From assembly GCA_023436025.1 (NCBI GenBank), contig JAEZKX010000002.1:1-9392 (forward strand): a DNA stretch of 9,392 nt, in the 5' to 3' direction. The position numbers were made by a program, and so were the translations under genes. This DNA comes from Pseudomonadota bacterium (GTDB taxonomy: Bacteria; Pseudomonadota; Gammaproteobacteria; Burkholderiales; Burkholderiaceae_C). Below the pieces are notes generated by a model. It saw nothing but the letters and a program-made list of their open reading frames with translations, was not told the DNA's origin and did no database searches. The first letter of the stretch is position 1, and each line of letters opens with the position of its first letter. Positions 1 to 5,266 of this stretch are shown piece after piece.

Positions 1-48
1 GTGCTGCGCCGGCCGGTGGTGGAGACGCTGCGCCGCGCGGCGGAATAG
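1..48 (+). CDS. 3' end of an unidentified gene (partial)
   Basis: Frame 1 is open from the first base and ends at TAG (46-48), giving the tail VLRRPVVETLRRAAE. The amphipathic, Arg/Glu-rich ending looks like a normal bacterial C terminus. A strong GC hairpin begins 7 bases after the stop, which supports a real gene end. Fifteen residues are far too few to name a family. Confidence 0.4.
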   Translation: MLRRPVVETLRRAAE

Positions 49-55
49 GGCGCGT

Positions 56-74
56 GCCCCGCGCAGCGCGGGGG
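56..74. terminator. GC-rich hairpin after the first gene, candidate terminator
   Basis: GCCCCGCGC (56-64) and GCGCGGGGC (66-74) are perfect 9-base complements around a single central base, so a realistic hairpin would open a few central pairs. A second short palindrome, CCCGGC/GCCGGG (80-85 and 88-93), follows directly. There is no T-tract, so intrinsic termination is only a possibility. The position just after a stop codon is the main support. Confidence 0.35.
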
Positions 75-101
75 CAAGTCCCGGCAGGCCGGGGAACTGT
101 G

Positions 102-185
102 CGGCCTGCACGGCCTGCACGGCCTGCACGGCCTGCGATGGCCTGCACGGCCTGCGGTGGCCTGCGGCGGACTGCGCGGCCTGCA
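102..185. repeat. 9-bp tandem minisatellite, unit CGGCCTGCA
   Basis: About nine head-to-tail copies of CGGCCTGCA and close variants lie here. Three copies are identical (102-128). Later copies end in G instead of A, or are lengthened to 10 bases (ATGGCCTGCA at 138-147, GTGGCCTGCG at 157-166), and the array ends with a consensus copy (177-185). The mix of 9- and 10-base units breaks any reading frame, so the short ORFs across it are unlikely to be genes. It lies about 90 bases upstream of the globin gene. Confidence 0.85.
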
Positions 186-263
186 CGTCCCGCGGCGGGT
201 TGCAAGCGGCGACTGCTTGATCCATCGCAATTCCGCCCTGGCGCGGGGTGATCGCCCGCTTGC

Positions 264-269
264 GACAAT
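264..269 (+). promoter_or_regulatory. Candidate -10 box of the globin gene (leaderless geometry)
   Basis: GACAAT matches TATAAT at 4 of 6 positions and ends exactly 6 bases before the ATG at 276. That places the predicted transcription start at the A of the start codon. No Shine-Dalgarno sequence lies before this ATG, which fits a leaderless mRNA. No convincing -35 box is visible 17 bases upstream. Confidence 0.35.
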
Positions 270-275
270 CGCGGC

Positions 276-680
276 ATGCAGATCCAGGAAAAGCCGCCCT
301 TCGACACGCCCTTCGAGTGGATCGGCGGCGAAGAGAAAGTCCGGGCTCTGGTCGACCGCTTCTACGACCTGATGGACCTGGAGCCGCAGTACGCCGCCCT
401 GCGCGCGTCGCACGGCACCGAGCTGGAACGAGCGCGCCAGAACCTGTTCTGGTTCCTCTGCGGCTGGCTGGGCGGACCGCAGTACTACACCAGTCGCTTC
501 GGCCACCCGCGCCTGAAGATGCGCCACATGCCCTTCAAGATCGGCATCGCCGAGCGCGACCAATGGGTGGCGTGCATGGACCAGGCCATGGGCGAGGTCG
601 GCGTCGACGAGAAACTGCGCGCCCGCCTAAAGGAGTCCTTCATGGGAACCGCCGACTGGATGCGCAACCAGCACGGTTAG
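276..680 (+). CDS. Group II truncated haemoglobin
   Basis: This 134-residue protein is a single-domain truncated (2-over-2) globin, a cytoplasmic haem protein that binds oxygen or other small ligands. The length suits the family. Group II marks are visible: the N-terminal F-E-W-I-GG-E segment (13-19), Tyr30 in FYDLM at helix position B10, the LFWFLCGWLGGP block (57-68), the proximal haem ligand His84 in MRHMPF, and Trp97 in DQW at the G8 position typical of groups II and III. The start is set by the ATG at 276, where homology-like sequence begins. There is no ribosome binding site, but a -10-like GACAAT lies 6 bases upstream. It stands alone, convergent with smr across a large palindrome. The exact role (oxygen handling, NO or peroxide chemistry) cannot be told from sequence. 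Confidence 0.92.
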   Translation: MQIQEKPPFDTPFEWIGGEEKVRALVDRFYDLMDLEPQYAALRASHGTELERARQNLFWFLCGWLGGPQYYTSRFGHPRLKMRHMPFKIGIAERDQWVACMDQAMGEVGVDEKLRARLKESFMGTADWMRNQHG

Positions 681-700
681 CTGCCCGGGCGCCAGACCTC

Positions 701-840
701 CGGACTTCCGGACTTCCGGACGCAAAAGTCGCAAAAACTACGCAAAGGTCGCAAAAGAACAGCCGATAAAAGTATGGGAAGTGCTTTTGCGACTTTTGCG
801 AGACCTTTGCGACTTTTGCGTGCGGATGTCCGGTTGTCCG
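701..840. repeat. Large imperfect palindrome built of GCAAAAGTC-type units
   Basis: The left arm (701-757) and right arm (784-840) are reverse complements at 47 of 57 positions without gaps, around a 26-base loop (758-783). Each arm has two parts: an outer part of CGGAC-type repeats (CGGACTTC tandemly at 701-721) and an inner part of 9-10-base units such as GCAAAAGTC and GCAAAGGTC. It occupies nearly all the space between the convergent globin and smr genes, so it could end transcription from both sides. The modular build also resembles REP/MITE-like dispersed elements. No ORF of its own is credible here. The identity as a dispersed repeat is inferred; the palindrome is seen directly. Confidence 0.85.
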
Positions 841-852
841 CCTGCGACAGCC

Positions 853-1491
853 TCACGCCGACGGCTTGAGCAGGACCACCACGGCGCCGGCGCCGCCTTC
901 GTCGGCGCGGGCTTGCACGAAGGCGAGCACCTCGCTTTTCTGTACCAGCCAGCCGTGGACCTTGCCCTTGAGCACAGGGGTCTTGCCGGGCGAGCCCAGG
1001 CCCTTGCCGTGGACCACGCGCACGCAGCGCAGGCCCTGGCGCACCGACTCGCGCAGGAAGGCCGCCAGCGCCTCGCGTGATTCCTCGACCCGCAGGCCGT
1101 GCAGGTCGATCTCGGCCTGGATGCTCCACTCGCCGCGGCGCAGCTTGCGTGCCACGTCGATGCCGATGCCGGGGCGGCGGAAGCTCAGGGCTTCGTCCAC
1201 CTCCAGCAGCGTGGAGGCATCGAATTCGTCGCTGATCGCCTCGCGCAGCACGCGCTGGTCGTCCAGCTGCCGCTGCACCGGGATGGGCGCGGGCGGATCG
1301 GGCAGGTGGTGCACCTTGTCGCTGGAACGCAGCCGCTGTACCGCGCCGGCGGCGCGCTGGAACAGGTTCTTCTCGGCGTCCAGCTTCTTCTGGGCCAGGG
1401 CGCGCGCGGCGGCCTGCTCCTGCTCGATGCGCTGGCGCTCGGCGAGATGCCTGCGCATCGCCTCCAGGTCCTGCAGCGACTTCGCCTTCAC
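853..1491 (-). CDS. Smr-domain protein (SmrB-like putative endonuclease)
   Basis: This 212-residue protein has an N-terminal charged helical or coiled-coil stretch (about 8-50), a Pro-rich linker (about 63-72) and a C-terminal Smr domain (about 125-210). The domain shows the two signature motifs, DLHG (129-132) and HGKG (161-164), and ends with the core strand AGAVVVLLKP. Stand-alone Smr proteins are nucleases; E. coli SmrB cleaves mRNA at collided ribosomes. That exact role here is inferred from architecture. The start chosen is GTG at 1491, giving MKAKSLQDLEAM. It has a GAGAAGG ribosome binding site inside the end of radC and a GTGA overlap with the radC stop, so translation is probably coupled. 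The same frame stays open far upstream through radC, but that part is low-complexity shadow sequence. Confidence 0.9.
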   Translation of the reverse strand: MKAKSLQDLEAMRRHLAERQRIEQEQAAARALAQKKLDAEKNLFQRAAGAVQRLRSSDKVHHLPDPPAPIPVQRQLDDQRVLREAISDEFDASTLLEVDEALSFRRPGIGIDVARKLRRGEWSIQAEIDLHGLRVEESREALAAFLRESVRQGLRCVRVVHGKGLGSPGKTPVLKGKVHGWLVQKSEVLAFVQARADEGGAGAVVVLLKPSA

Positions 1492-2165
1492 AAGAGGCCC
1501 TTCTCGGCCATCGACAGGGCCTGGCCCGGAGCGACGATCACGTGATCGAGCACGCGCACGTCGACCAGCGCCAGGGCGGCCTTCAGGGTCTGCGTCAGCG
1601 TTTCGTCCGCGCGCGAAGGCTGCACCGTGCCGCTGGGATGGTTGTGGGCCAGCACCACCGCCGCCGCGTGGTGCTGCAAGGCCCTGAGGACGACTTCGCG
1701 CGGGTACACGCTGGTCTGAGTGAGGCTGCCGCGAAAGAGTTCTTCCATGGCGATCAGCTTGTTCTGCGCATCGAGGAACAGGACGGCGAAGACCTCGTGC
1801 GGTCGCCGTGCCAGGTGGAGTTGCAGGTAATTCTTCACCATCTCGGGCGAGCCGAACACCTCGCGCGCCTCCAGTTGCTCCGCCATCGCGCGGCGCGCGA
1901 GCTCCAGCACGGCCAGCAGCTGCGCGCGCTTGGCGGTGCCGCCCAGCCCGTTGACGGCCTTGAGCTGCTGGGCGTCGGCATGCAGCAGCCCGGCCAGCCC
2001 CCGGAACTGCGCCAGCACCTCGCCAGCCATCTGGAAGACGCCGCGGCCGCGGGTGCCGGTGCGCAGCAGCAGGGCCAGCAGCTCGGTGTCGCTCAAGGCC
2101 GCGGGGCCGCGTGCCAGCAGCTTTTCGCGCGGGCGCGCATCGGCGGGAAGGTCCTGGAGCGGCAT
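1488..2165 (-). CDS. radC: RadC family JAB/MPN-domain protein
   Basis: This 225-residue protein matches the usual RadC length and layout. The N-terminal helix-hairpin-helix-like part includes the typical start PLQDLPADARPREKLL and the NGLGGTAKRAQL hairpin (about 72-83). The C-terminal JAB/MPN domain carries the metal site HNHPSG (174-179) with Asp187 downstream, and MEELFRGSL (140-148) supplies the conserved Glu region. RadC was once linked to DNA repair, but in E. coli that phenotype was reassigned and the biochemical role remains unclear. The ATG at 2165 is backed by the canonical N terminus, although no good Shine-Dalgarno lies before it. A TAGACT hexamer about 25 bases upstream (plus-strand 2190-2195) could be its -10. 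It is the first gene of a two-gene unit with smr and is divergent from fkpB. Confidence 0.95.
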   Translation of the reverse strand: MPLQDLPADARPREKLLARGPAALSDTELLALLLRTGTRGRGVFQMAGEVLAQFRGLAGLLHADAQQLKAVNGLGGTAKRAQLLAVLELARRAMAEQLEAREVFGSPEMVKNYLQLHLARRPHEVFAVLFLDAQNKLIAMEELFRGSLTQTSVYPREVVLRALQHHAAAVVLAHNHPSGTVQPSRADETLTQTLKAALALVDVRVLDHVIVAPGQALSMAEKGLL

Positions 2166-2311
2166 GCTTGGGAGGTGCGTGGTTCTTGCAGTCTATCCGC
2201 CGGGCTGCCGCGCGGGGCGCGCCCGGCGCCGCGCGGACGCGTCCTTCGCAGCGGTGCGCCACCGCGCCGCGTGGCGGAAGCCCTGCGCCACTGGGCGACT
2301 GCCTGGCGACC

Positions 2312-2317
2312 TACAAT
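2312..2317 (+). promoter_or_regulatory. Candidate -10 box for the fkpB-ispH-dehydratase unit
   Basis: TACAAT (5 of 6 to TATAAT) lies 25 bases before the fkpB ATG, in an otherwise very GC-rich divergent intergenic region. It predicts a transcript start near 2324 and a leader of about 20 bases. The leader contains a weak AGGG (2333-2336) six bases before the ATG. No clear -35 is seen. Confidence 0.5.
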
Positions 2318-2342
2318 CGGGGACTCTCCCACAGGGCCCCTC

Positions 2343-2819
2343 ATGAGTTCCTTGCCCGCCCGGGTGCAGCCCGGCTCCTTCCTCACGCTCCACTACCGGC
2401 TGGCCGGGCCGGAGGGGGACATCATCAACACCTTCCGCGACAAGCCCGCCACGCTGACGCTGGGCACGGGCGAGCTGTCGCCGGCCGTCGAGCAGCGGCT
2501 GCTGGGACTGGAGGAGGGCACGCGCGCGCAATTCGAGCTTCCGGCCGGCGAGGCTTTCGGGGAACGCAATCCGGAGATGGTGCAATGGGTCGCACGCAAG
2601 CTGCTGGTACAGATGGGCGATCCCGATGAGACTTATTCCGTGGGCGACGTTGTGCAATTTCCCACACCCGACGGCATGGGCCAGTACGCCGGCACCGTGC
2701 GCGAGCTGGGCGAGGACCGCGATGGCGACGGCAAGCCCGACGCCGTGCTGTTCGACTTCAACCATCCGCTGGCCGGCCAGCCCGTGACCTTCGAGGTGCA
2801 CGTGATCGGGGTGCTCTGA
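2343..2819 (+). CDS. fkpB: FKBP-type peptidyl-prolyl cis-trans isomerase, SlpA/FkpB type
   Basis: This 158-residue cytoplasmic protein belongs to the SlyD/SlpA branch of FKBPs, which catalyse prolyl isomerisation and assist folding. The FKBP half-domain (about 9-70) contains LTLHYRL and TLTLGTGELSPAVEQRLLGLEEG. The insert-in-flap chaperone region covers about 70-130, and the closing strand has the family signature DFNHPLAGQPVTFEV (138-152). The ATG at 2343 fits the family start; the longer open frame upstream is antisense to radC. The gene overlaps the ispH start by one base (TGATG), the same neighbourhood as fkpB-ispH in E. coli, which strengthens the name. An oddity is DRDGDGKPD (125-133), an acidic loop resembling a dockerin/EF-hand calcium loop, just before the signature. 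Confidence 0.92.
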   Translation: MSSLPARVQPGSFLTLHYRLAGPEGDIINTFRDKPATLTLGTGELSPAVEQRLLGLEEGTRAQFELPAGEAFGERNPEMVQWVARKLLVQMGDPDETYSVGDVVQFPTPDGMGQYAGTVRELGEDRDGDGKPDAVLFDFNHPLAGQPVTFEVHVIGVL

Positions 2820-3754
2820 TGGCCGGGCCGCAGGAAATCGTGCTGGCCGAGCCGCGCGGCTTCTGCGCCGGCGTCGATCGCGCCATCGACATCGTCGAGC
2901 GTGCCCTGGCCAAGTTCGGCGCGCCCATCTACGTGCGCCACGAGATCGTGCACAACACCTTCGTGGTGAACGACCTCAAGAGCAAGGGCGCGATCTTCAT
3001 CGAGGAGCTCGACGACGTGCCGCCCGGCGCGACGCTGGTGTTCTCGGCGCACGGCGTCAGCCGCGCGGTGCAGCAGGAGGCGGCGCGCCGCGGCTTCCAG
3101 GTCTTCGACGCCACCTGCCCGCTGGTGACCAAGGTGCACGTCGAAGTCGCCAAGCTCGCCAAGGAAGGCTACGAGTTCATCATGATCGGCCACAAGGGGC
3201 ACCCCGAAGTGGAAGGCACGATGGGCCAGCTCGACCACGGCATCCACCTGGTGGAAGACGTGGCCGACGTGGCGCGCGTGCAGCCCGGGCAGACCGAGAA
3301 ACTGGCCGTCGTGACCCAGACCACGCTGTCGGTGGACGACGCCGCGGAGATCACCGCCGCCGTCAAGCAGCGCTTTCCGCTGGTACGCCAGCCCAAGCAG
3401 CAGGACATCTGCTATGCCACGCAGAACCGGCAGGACGCCGTCAAGATCCTCTCGCGCGACGTCGACGTGGTGATCGTGGTGGGCAGCCCCACCAGCTCCA
3501 ACAGCAACCGCCTGGCCGAACTGGCCCGCAAGCTCGGCGTGGACGCCTACATGGTGGACAACCCGTCCGAACTGCAGGCGCAGTGGCTGGAAGGCCGCAC
3601 CCGCGTGGGCCTGACGGCCGGCGCCTCGGCGCCCGAGGTGCTGGTGAAGGAAGTGATCGACCGCGTGAAGGCGCTGGGGGCGGTCTCGGTGCGCAAGATG
3701 GACGGCATCCAGGAGACGGTGAAGTTTCCGCTGCCCAAGGGCCTGAAGCTGTGA
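2819..3754 (+). CDS. ispH: 4-hydroxy-3-methylbut-2-enyl diphosphate reductase
   Basis: IspH carries out the last step of the MEP isoprenoid pathway, reducing HMBPP to IPP and DMAPP with a [4Fe-4S] cluster (EC 1.17.7.4). At 311 residues it is of normal length. The three cluster cysteines are present: Cys16 in RGFCAGV, Cys100 in DATCPLV and Cys198 in DICYAT. Substrate-binding residues are visible as His45 in HEIVHN, His78 in SAHGVS, His128 and Glu130 in HKGHPE, the TQTTLS stretch (166-171), and Ser226-Ser227-Asn228 in PTSSNSNR. The ATG at 2819 shares its A with the fkpB stop, and the stop overlaps the GTG of the next gene, so the three genes are probably co-transcribed and translationally coupled. 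Confidence 0.97.
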   Translation: MAGPQEIVLAEPRGFCAGVDRAIDIVERALAKFGAPIYVRHEIVHNTFVVNDLKSKGAIFIEELDDVPPGATLVFSAHGVSRAVQQEAARRGFQVFDATCPLVTKVHVEVAKLAKEGYEFIMIGHKGHPEVEGTMGQLDHGIHLVEDVADVARVQPGQTEKLAVVTQTTLSVDDAAEITAAVKQRFPLVRQPKQQDICYATQNRQDAVKILSRDVDVVIVVGSPTSSNSNRLAELARKLGVDAYMVDNPSELQAQWLEGRTRVGLTAGASAPEVLVKEVIDRVKALGAVSVRKMDGIQETVKFPLPKGLKL

Positions 3755-4692
3755 GCCGGGCGGCCATCGAGGCGGCGGCCGCGCGCTTCGCCGACGATGG
3801 CCGTGGTTTCGTGCGCCGCACACCCTTGTGGAAGCTGCCCGGCGCGGCTTTCGGCGTCGACTGCCGCGAACTCTGGCTGAAGCTCGAACACCTGCAGGTG
3901 GGAGGCAGCTTCAAGGCGCGCGGCATGTACAACCGGCTGCTGGCCAACCCCATTCCCGCCAGCGGCGTGATCGTCGCCTCCGGCGGCAATGCCGGCATCG
4001 CGACGGCGGCCGCCGCCCGTGCGCTCGGCGTCCCATGCGAGGTGTTCGTGCCGACGGTGAGCAGCCCGGCCAAGCAAACCAGGCTGCGCGCGCTGGGCGC
4101 GCAGGTGGTGGTGACCGGCGCCGTCTATGCCGAGGCGCTGGAAGCCTGCCTGGCGCGCCAGCGCGAGACCGGCGCCTTGCTCACGCATGCCTACGACCAG
4201 CCCGAGGTAGTGGCGGGCGCGGGCACCCTGGCGATGGAGATCGAGGCGCAGGGCGGTGCCTGCCCCGACAGCGTGTTGGTCAGCGTCGGTGGCGGCGGGC
4301 TCATCGCCGGCGTGGCGAGCTGGTTCGAGGGCCGCAGCCGCGTGGTCGCGCTGGAGCCGGAACTGGCGCCCACGCTCTACCGCGCGCGCGAAGCGGGTGC
4401 GCCGGTCGACGTCGCCGTCAGCGGCATCGCCGCCGATTCGCTGGGCGCCAAGCGCATCGGCGCGATCGCCTGGGCGGTGGCGCAGCGCCACGTGCCGCAG
4501 GCGCTGCTGCTGACCGATGCGGCCATCCGCGATGCGCAGCTGCAGCTGTGGCAGGAGTTCAAGCTCGCGGTGGAGCCGGCGGCGGCCCTGCCGCTGGCGG
4601 CGCTGCGCGCCGGCGCCTATGTGCCGCAGGCCAACGAGGTGGTGGCGCTCATCGTCTGCGGGGCGAACGTGGATCCTGCGAGCCTGGGGTGA
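3751..4692 (+). CDS. PLP-dependent serine/threonine dehydratase-like enzyme
   Basis: This is a 313-residue fold-type II PLP enzyme. Lys55 in GGSFKARG is the expected Schiff-base lysine. SGGNAG (77-82) is the substrate carboxylate/PLP loop, GGGG (181-184) the phosphate-binding loop, and CGANVD near the C terminus carries the residue facing the PLP ring. There is no C-terminal ACT regulatory domain, so it resembles short catabolic or serine-dehydratase-like members rather than IlvA. The substrate cannot be fixed: L-threonine, L-serine or another hydroxyamino acid are all possible. The GTG start at 3751 overlaps the ispH stop (GTGA), and an AAGGG lies about ten bases upstream inside ispH. The open frame before this GTG is a shadow of ispH. 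Confidence 0.85.
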   Translation: MSRAAIEAAAARFADDGRGFVRRTPLWKLPGAAFGVDCRELWLKLEHLQVGGSFKARGMYNRLLANPIPASGVIVASGGNAGIATAAAARALGVPCEVFVPTVSSPAKQTRLRALGAQVVVTGAVYAEALEACLARQRETGALLTHAYDQPEVVAGAGTLAMEIEAQGGACPDSVLVSVGGGGLIAGVASWFEGRSRVVALEPELAPTLYRAREAGAPVDVAVSGIAADSLGAKRIGAIAWAVAQRHVPQALLLTDAAIRDAQLQLWQEFKLAVEPAAALPLAALRAGAYVPQANEVVALIVCGANVDPASLG

Positions 4693-4788
4693 GCCCATGG
4701 TGCGCGCGCGGCGCGAGCACACCCTGCGGGCCGCGGACCCTCATGGACGCAGCGTCTGCCCGCGCAGCGAGCGCACCCCGCGAAGCGG

Positions 4789-5208
4789 TCATTCGCAGCT
4801 CACCATCCACGGCACCCCGAACCGGTCCTGCACCATGCCGAACCAGCCGCCCCAGAACGGCTGGTCCAGCGGCATGGTGACCTTGCCGCCGTTGGCAAGC
4901 GCGTCGAACACCTTGCGCGCCTGGTCCAGCCCGTCCTTGGCCCAGAACGAGACGGTGAAGCCCTTGTATTCGCCCGCGCCACCCATCTCCGGCGGCACGT
5001 CGCTGCCCATGATCTGGGCGCCGCCGGCCTCGACCGTGCCGTGCATCACCTTGTTGCCCCAGCCCGCGGGCACCGTCATGCCGCTGTCCTTGGGCGCGCT
5101 GTCGAAGCGCATGAAGGTGGCCTTGCCGCCCAGGGCCTGGGCGTAGAAGGTGAGGGCTTCTTCGCAGTTGCCGTCGAAGCTCAGGTAGCAATCCAGTTGC
5201 AATGCCAT
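4789..5208 (-). CDS. VOC family protein, PhnB/YjdN-like
   Basis: This 139-residue protein is a small vicinal-oxygen-chelate fold protein. The N terminus (LDCYLSFDGNCEEALTFYAQALGGK, read here as two adjoining parts: YLSFDGNCEEAL at 8-19 and FYAQALGGK at 21-29) and the C-terminal DRFGVPWMVSC are typical of PhnB/YjdN-like proteins. The middle has an IMGSDVPPE segment. These proteins are widespread and mostly of unknown function, and no substrate can be assigned. The start is certain: ATG at 5208 has a strong AAGGAGA ribosome binding site (plus-strand 5214-5220). It is divergent from serS with 58 bases between the two start codons, and convergent with the dehydratase across about 96 bases holding nothing recognisable. 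Confidence 0.9.
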   Translation of the reverse strand: MALQLDCYLSFDGNCEEALTFYAQALGGKATFMRFDSAPKDSGMTVPAGWGNKVMHGTVEAGGAQIMGSDVPPEMGGAGEYKGFTVSFWAKDGLDQARKVFDALANGGKVTMPLDQPFWGGWFGMVQDRFGVPWMVSCE

Positions 5209-5234
5209 CGCCGTCTCCTTGGGGTGAAAGGCTT

Positions 5235-5240
5235 ATCGTA
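5235..5240 (-). promoter_or_regulatory. Candidate -10 box of the VOC gene
   Basis: On the minus strand this reads TACGAT (4 of 6, with the key A2 and T6). It would start transcription near 5228, leaving a short leader with the AAGGAGA ribosome binding site at 5214-5220. No good -35 box is seen, so confidence is limited. It lies within 15 bases of the serS -10 on the opposite strand, so the two promoters may interfere. Confidence 0.3.
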
Positions 5241-5254
5241 GGGAAGCGGCCGAA

Positions 5255-5260
5255 TAAAAT
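5255..5260 (+). promoter_or_regulatory. Candidate -10 box of serS (leaderless geometry)
   Basis: TAAAAT (5 of 6 to TATAAT) ends exactly 6 bases before the serS ATG, putting the predicted transcription start on the A of the start codon. No Shine-Dalgarno precedes the ATG. This matches the arrangement at the globin gene. A -35 box is not obvious. Confidence 0.5.
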
Positions 5261-5266
5261 CACCCG

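Noticed and set aside
54..372. Short ORFs across the minisatellite
   Set aside because: Their sequence is dictated by the 9/10-base repeats, which break frame, and they run into the globin gene in the wrong frame.
701..840. CRISPR-like array from the short GCAAAAGTC units
   Set aside because: Units are 8-10 bases, nearly contiguous and arranged as a palindrome. There are no spacers of constant length and no cas genes.
1492..2262. Long N-terminal extension of the Smr frame (open to 2262, minus strand)
   Set aside because: It lies fully inside radC in another frame, is Arg/Ala/Gly-rich low complexity, and the Smr-type start with a ribosome binding site is at 1491.
1542..2342. Upstream extension of the fkpB frame
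   Set aside because: It is antisense to radC with shadow composition. The FKBP homology and promoter point to the ATG at 2343.
2633..3823. 396-codon minus-strand ORF opposite fkpB and ispH
   Set aside because: His/Arg/Ala-rich antisense shadow of strongly supported genes, typical of high-GC DNA.
3547..4722. 391-codon minus-strand ORF opposite the dehydratase
   Set aside because: The plus strand encodes a complete PLP enzyme with all key motifs. The reverse frame is Arg/His/Ala-rich shadow.
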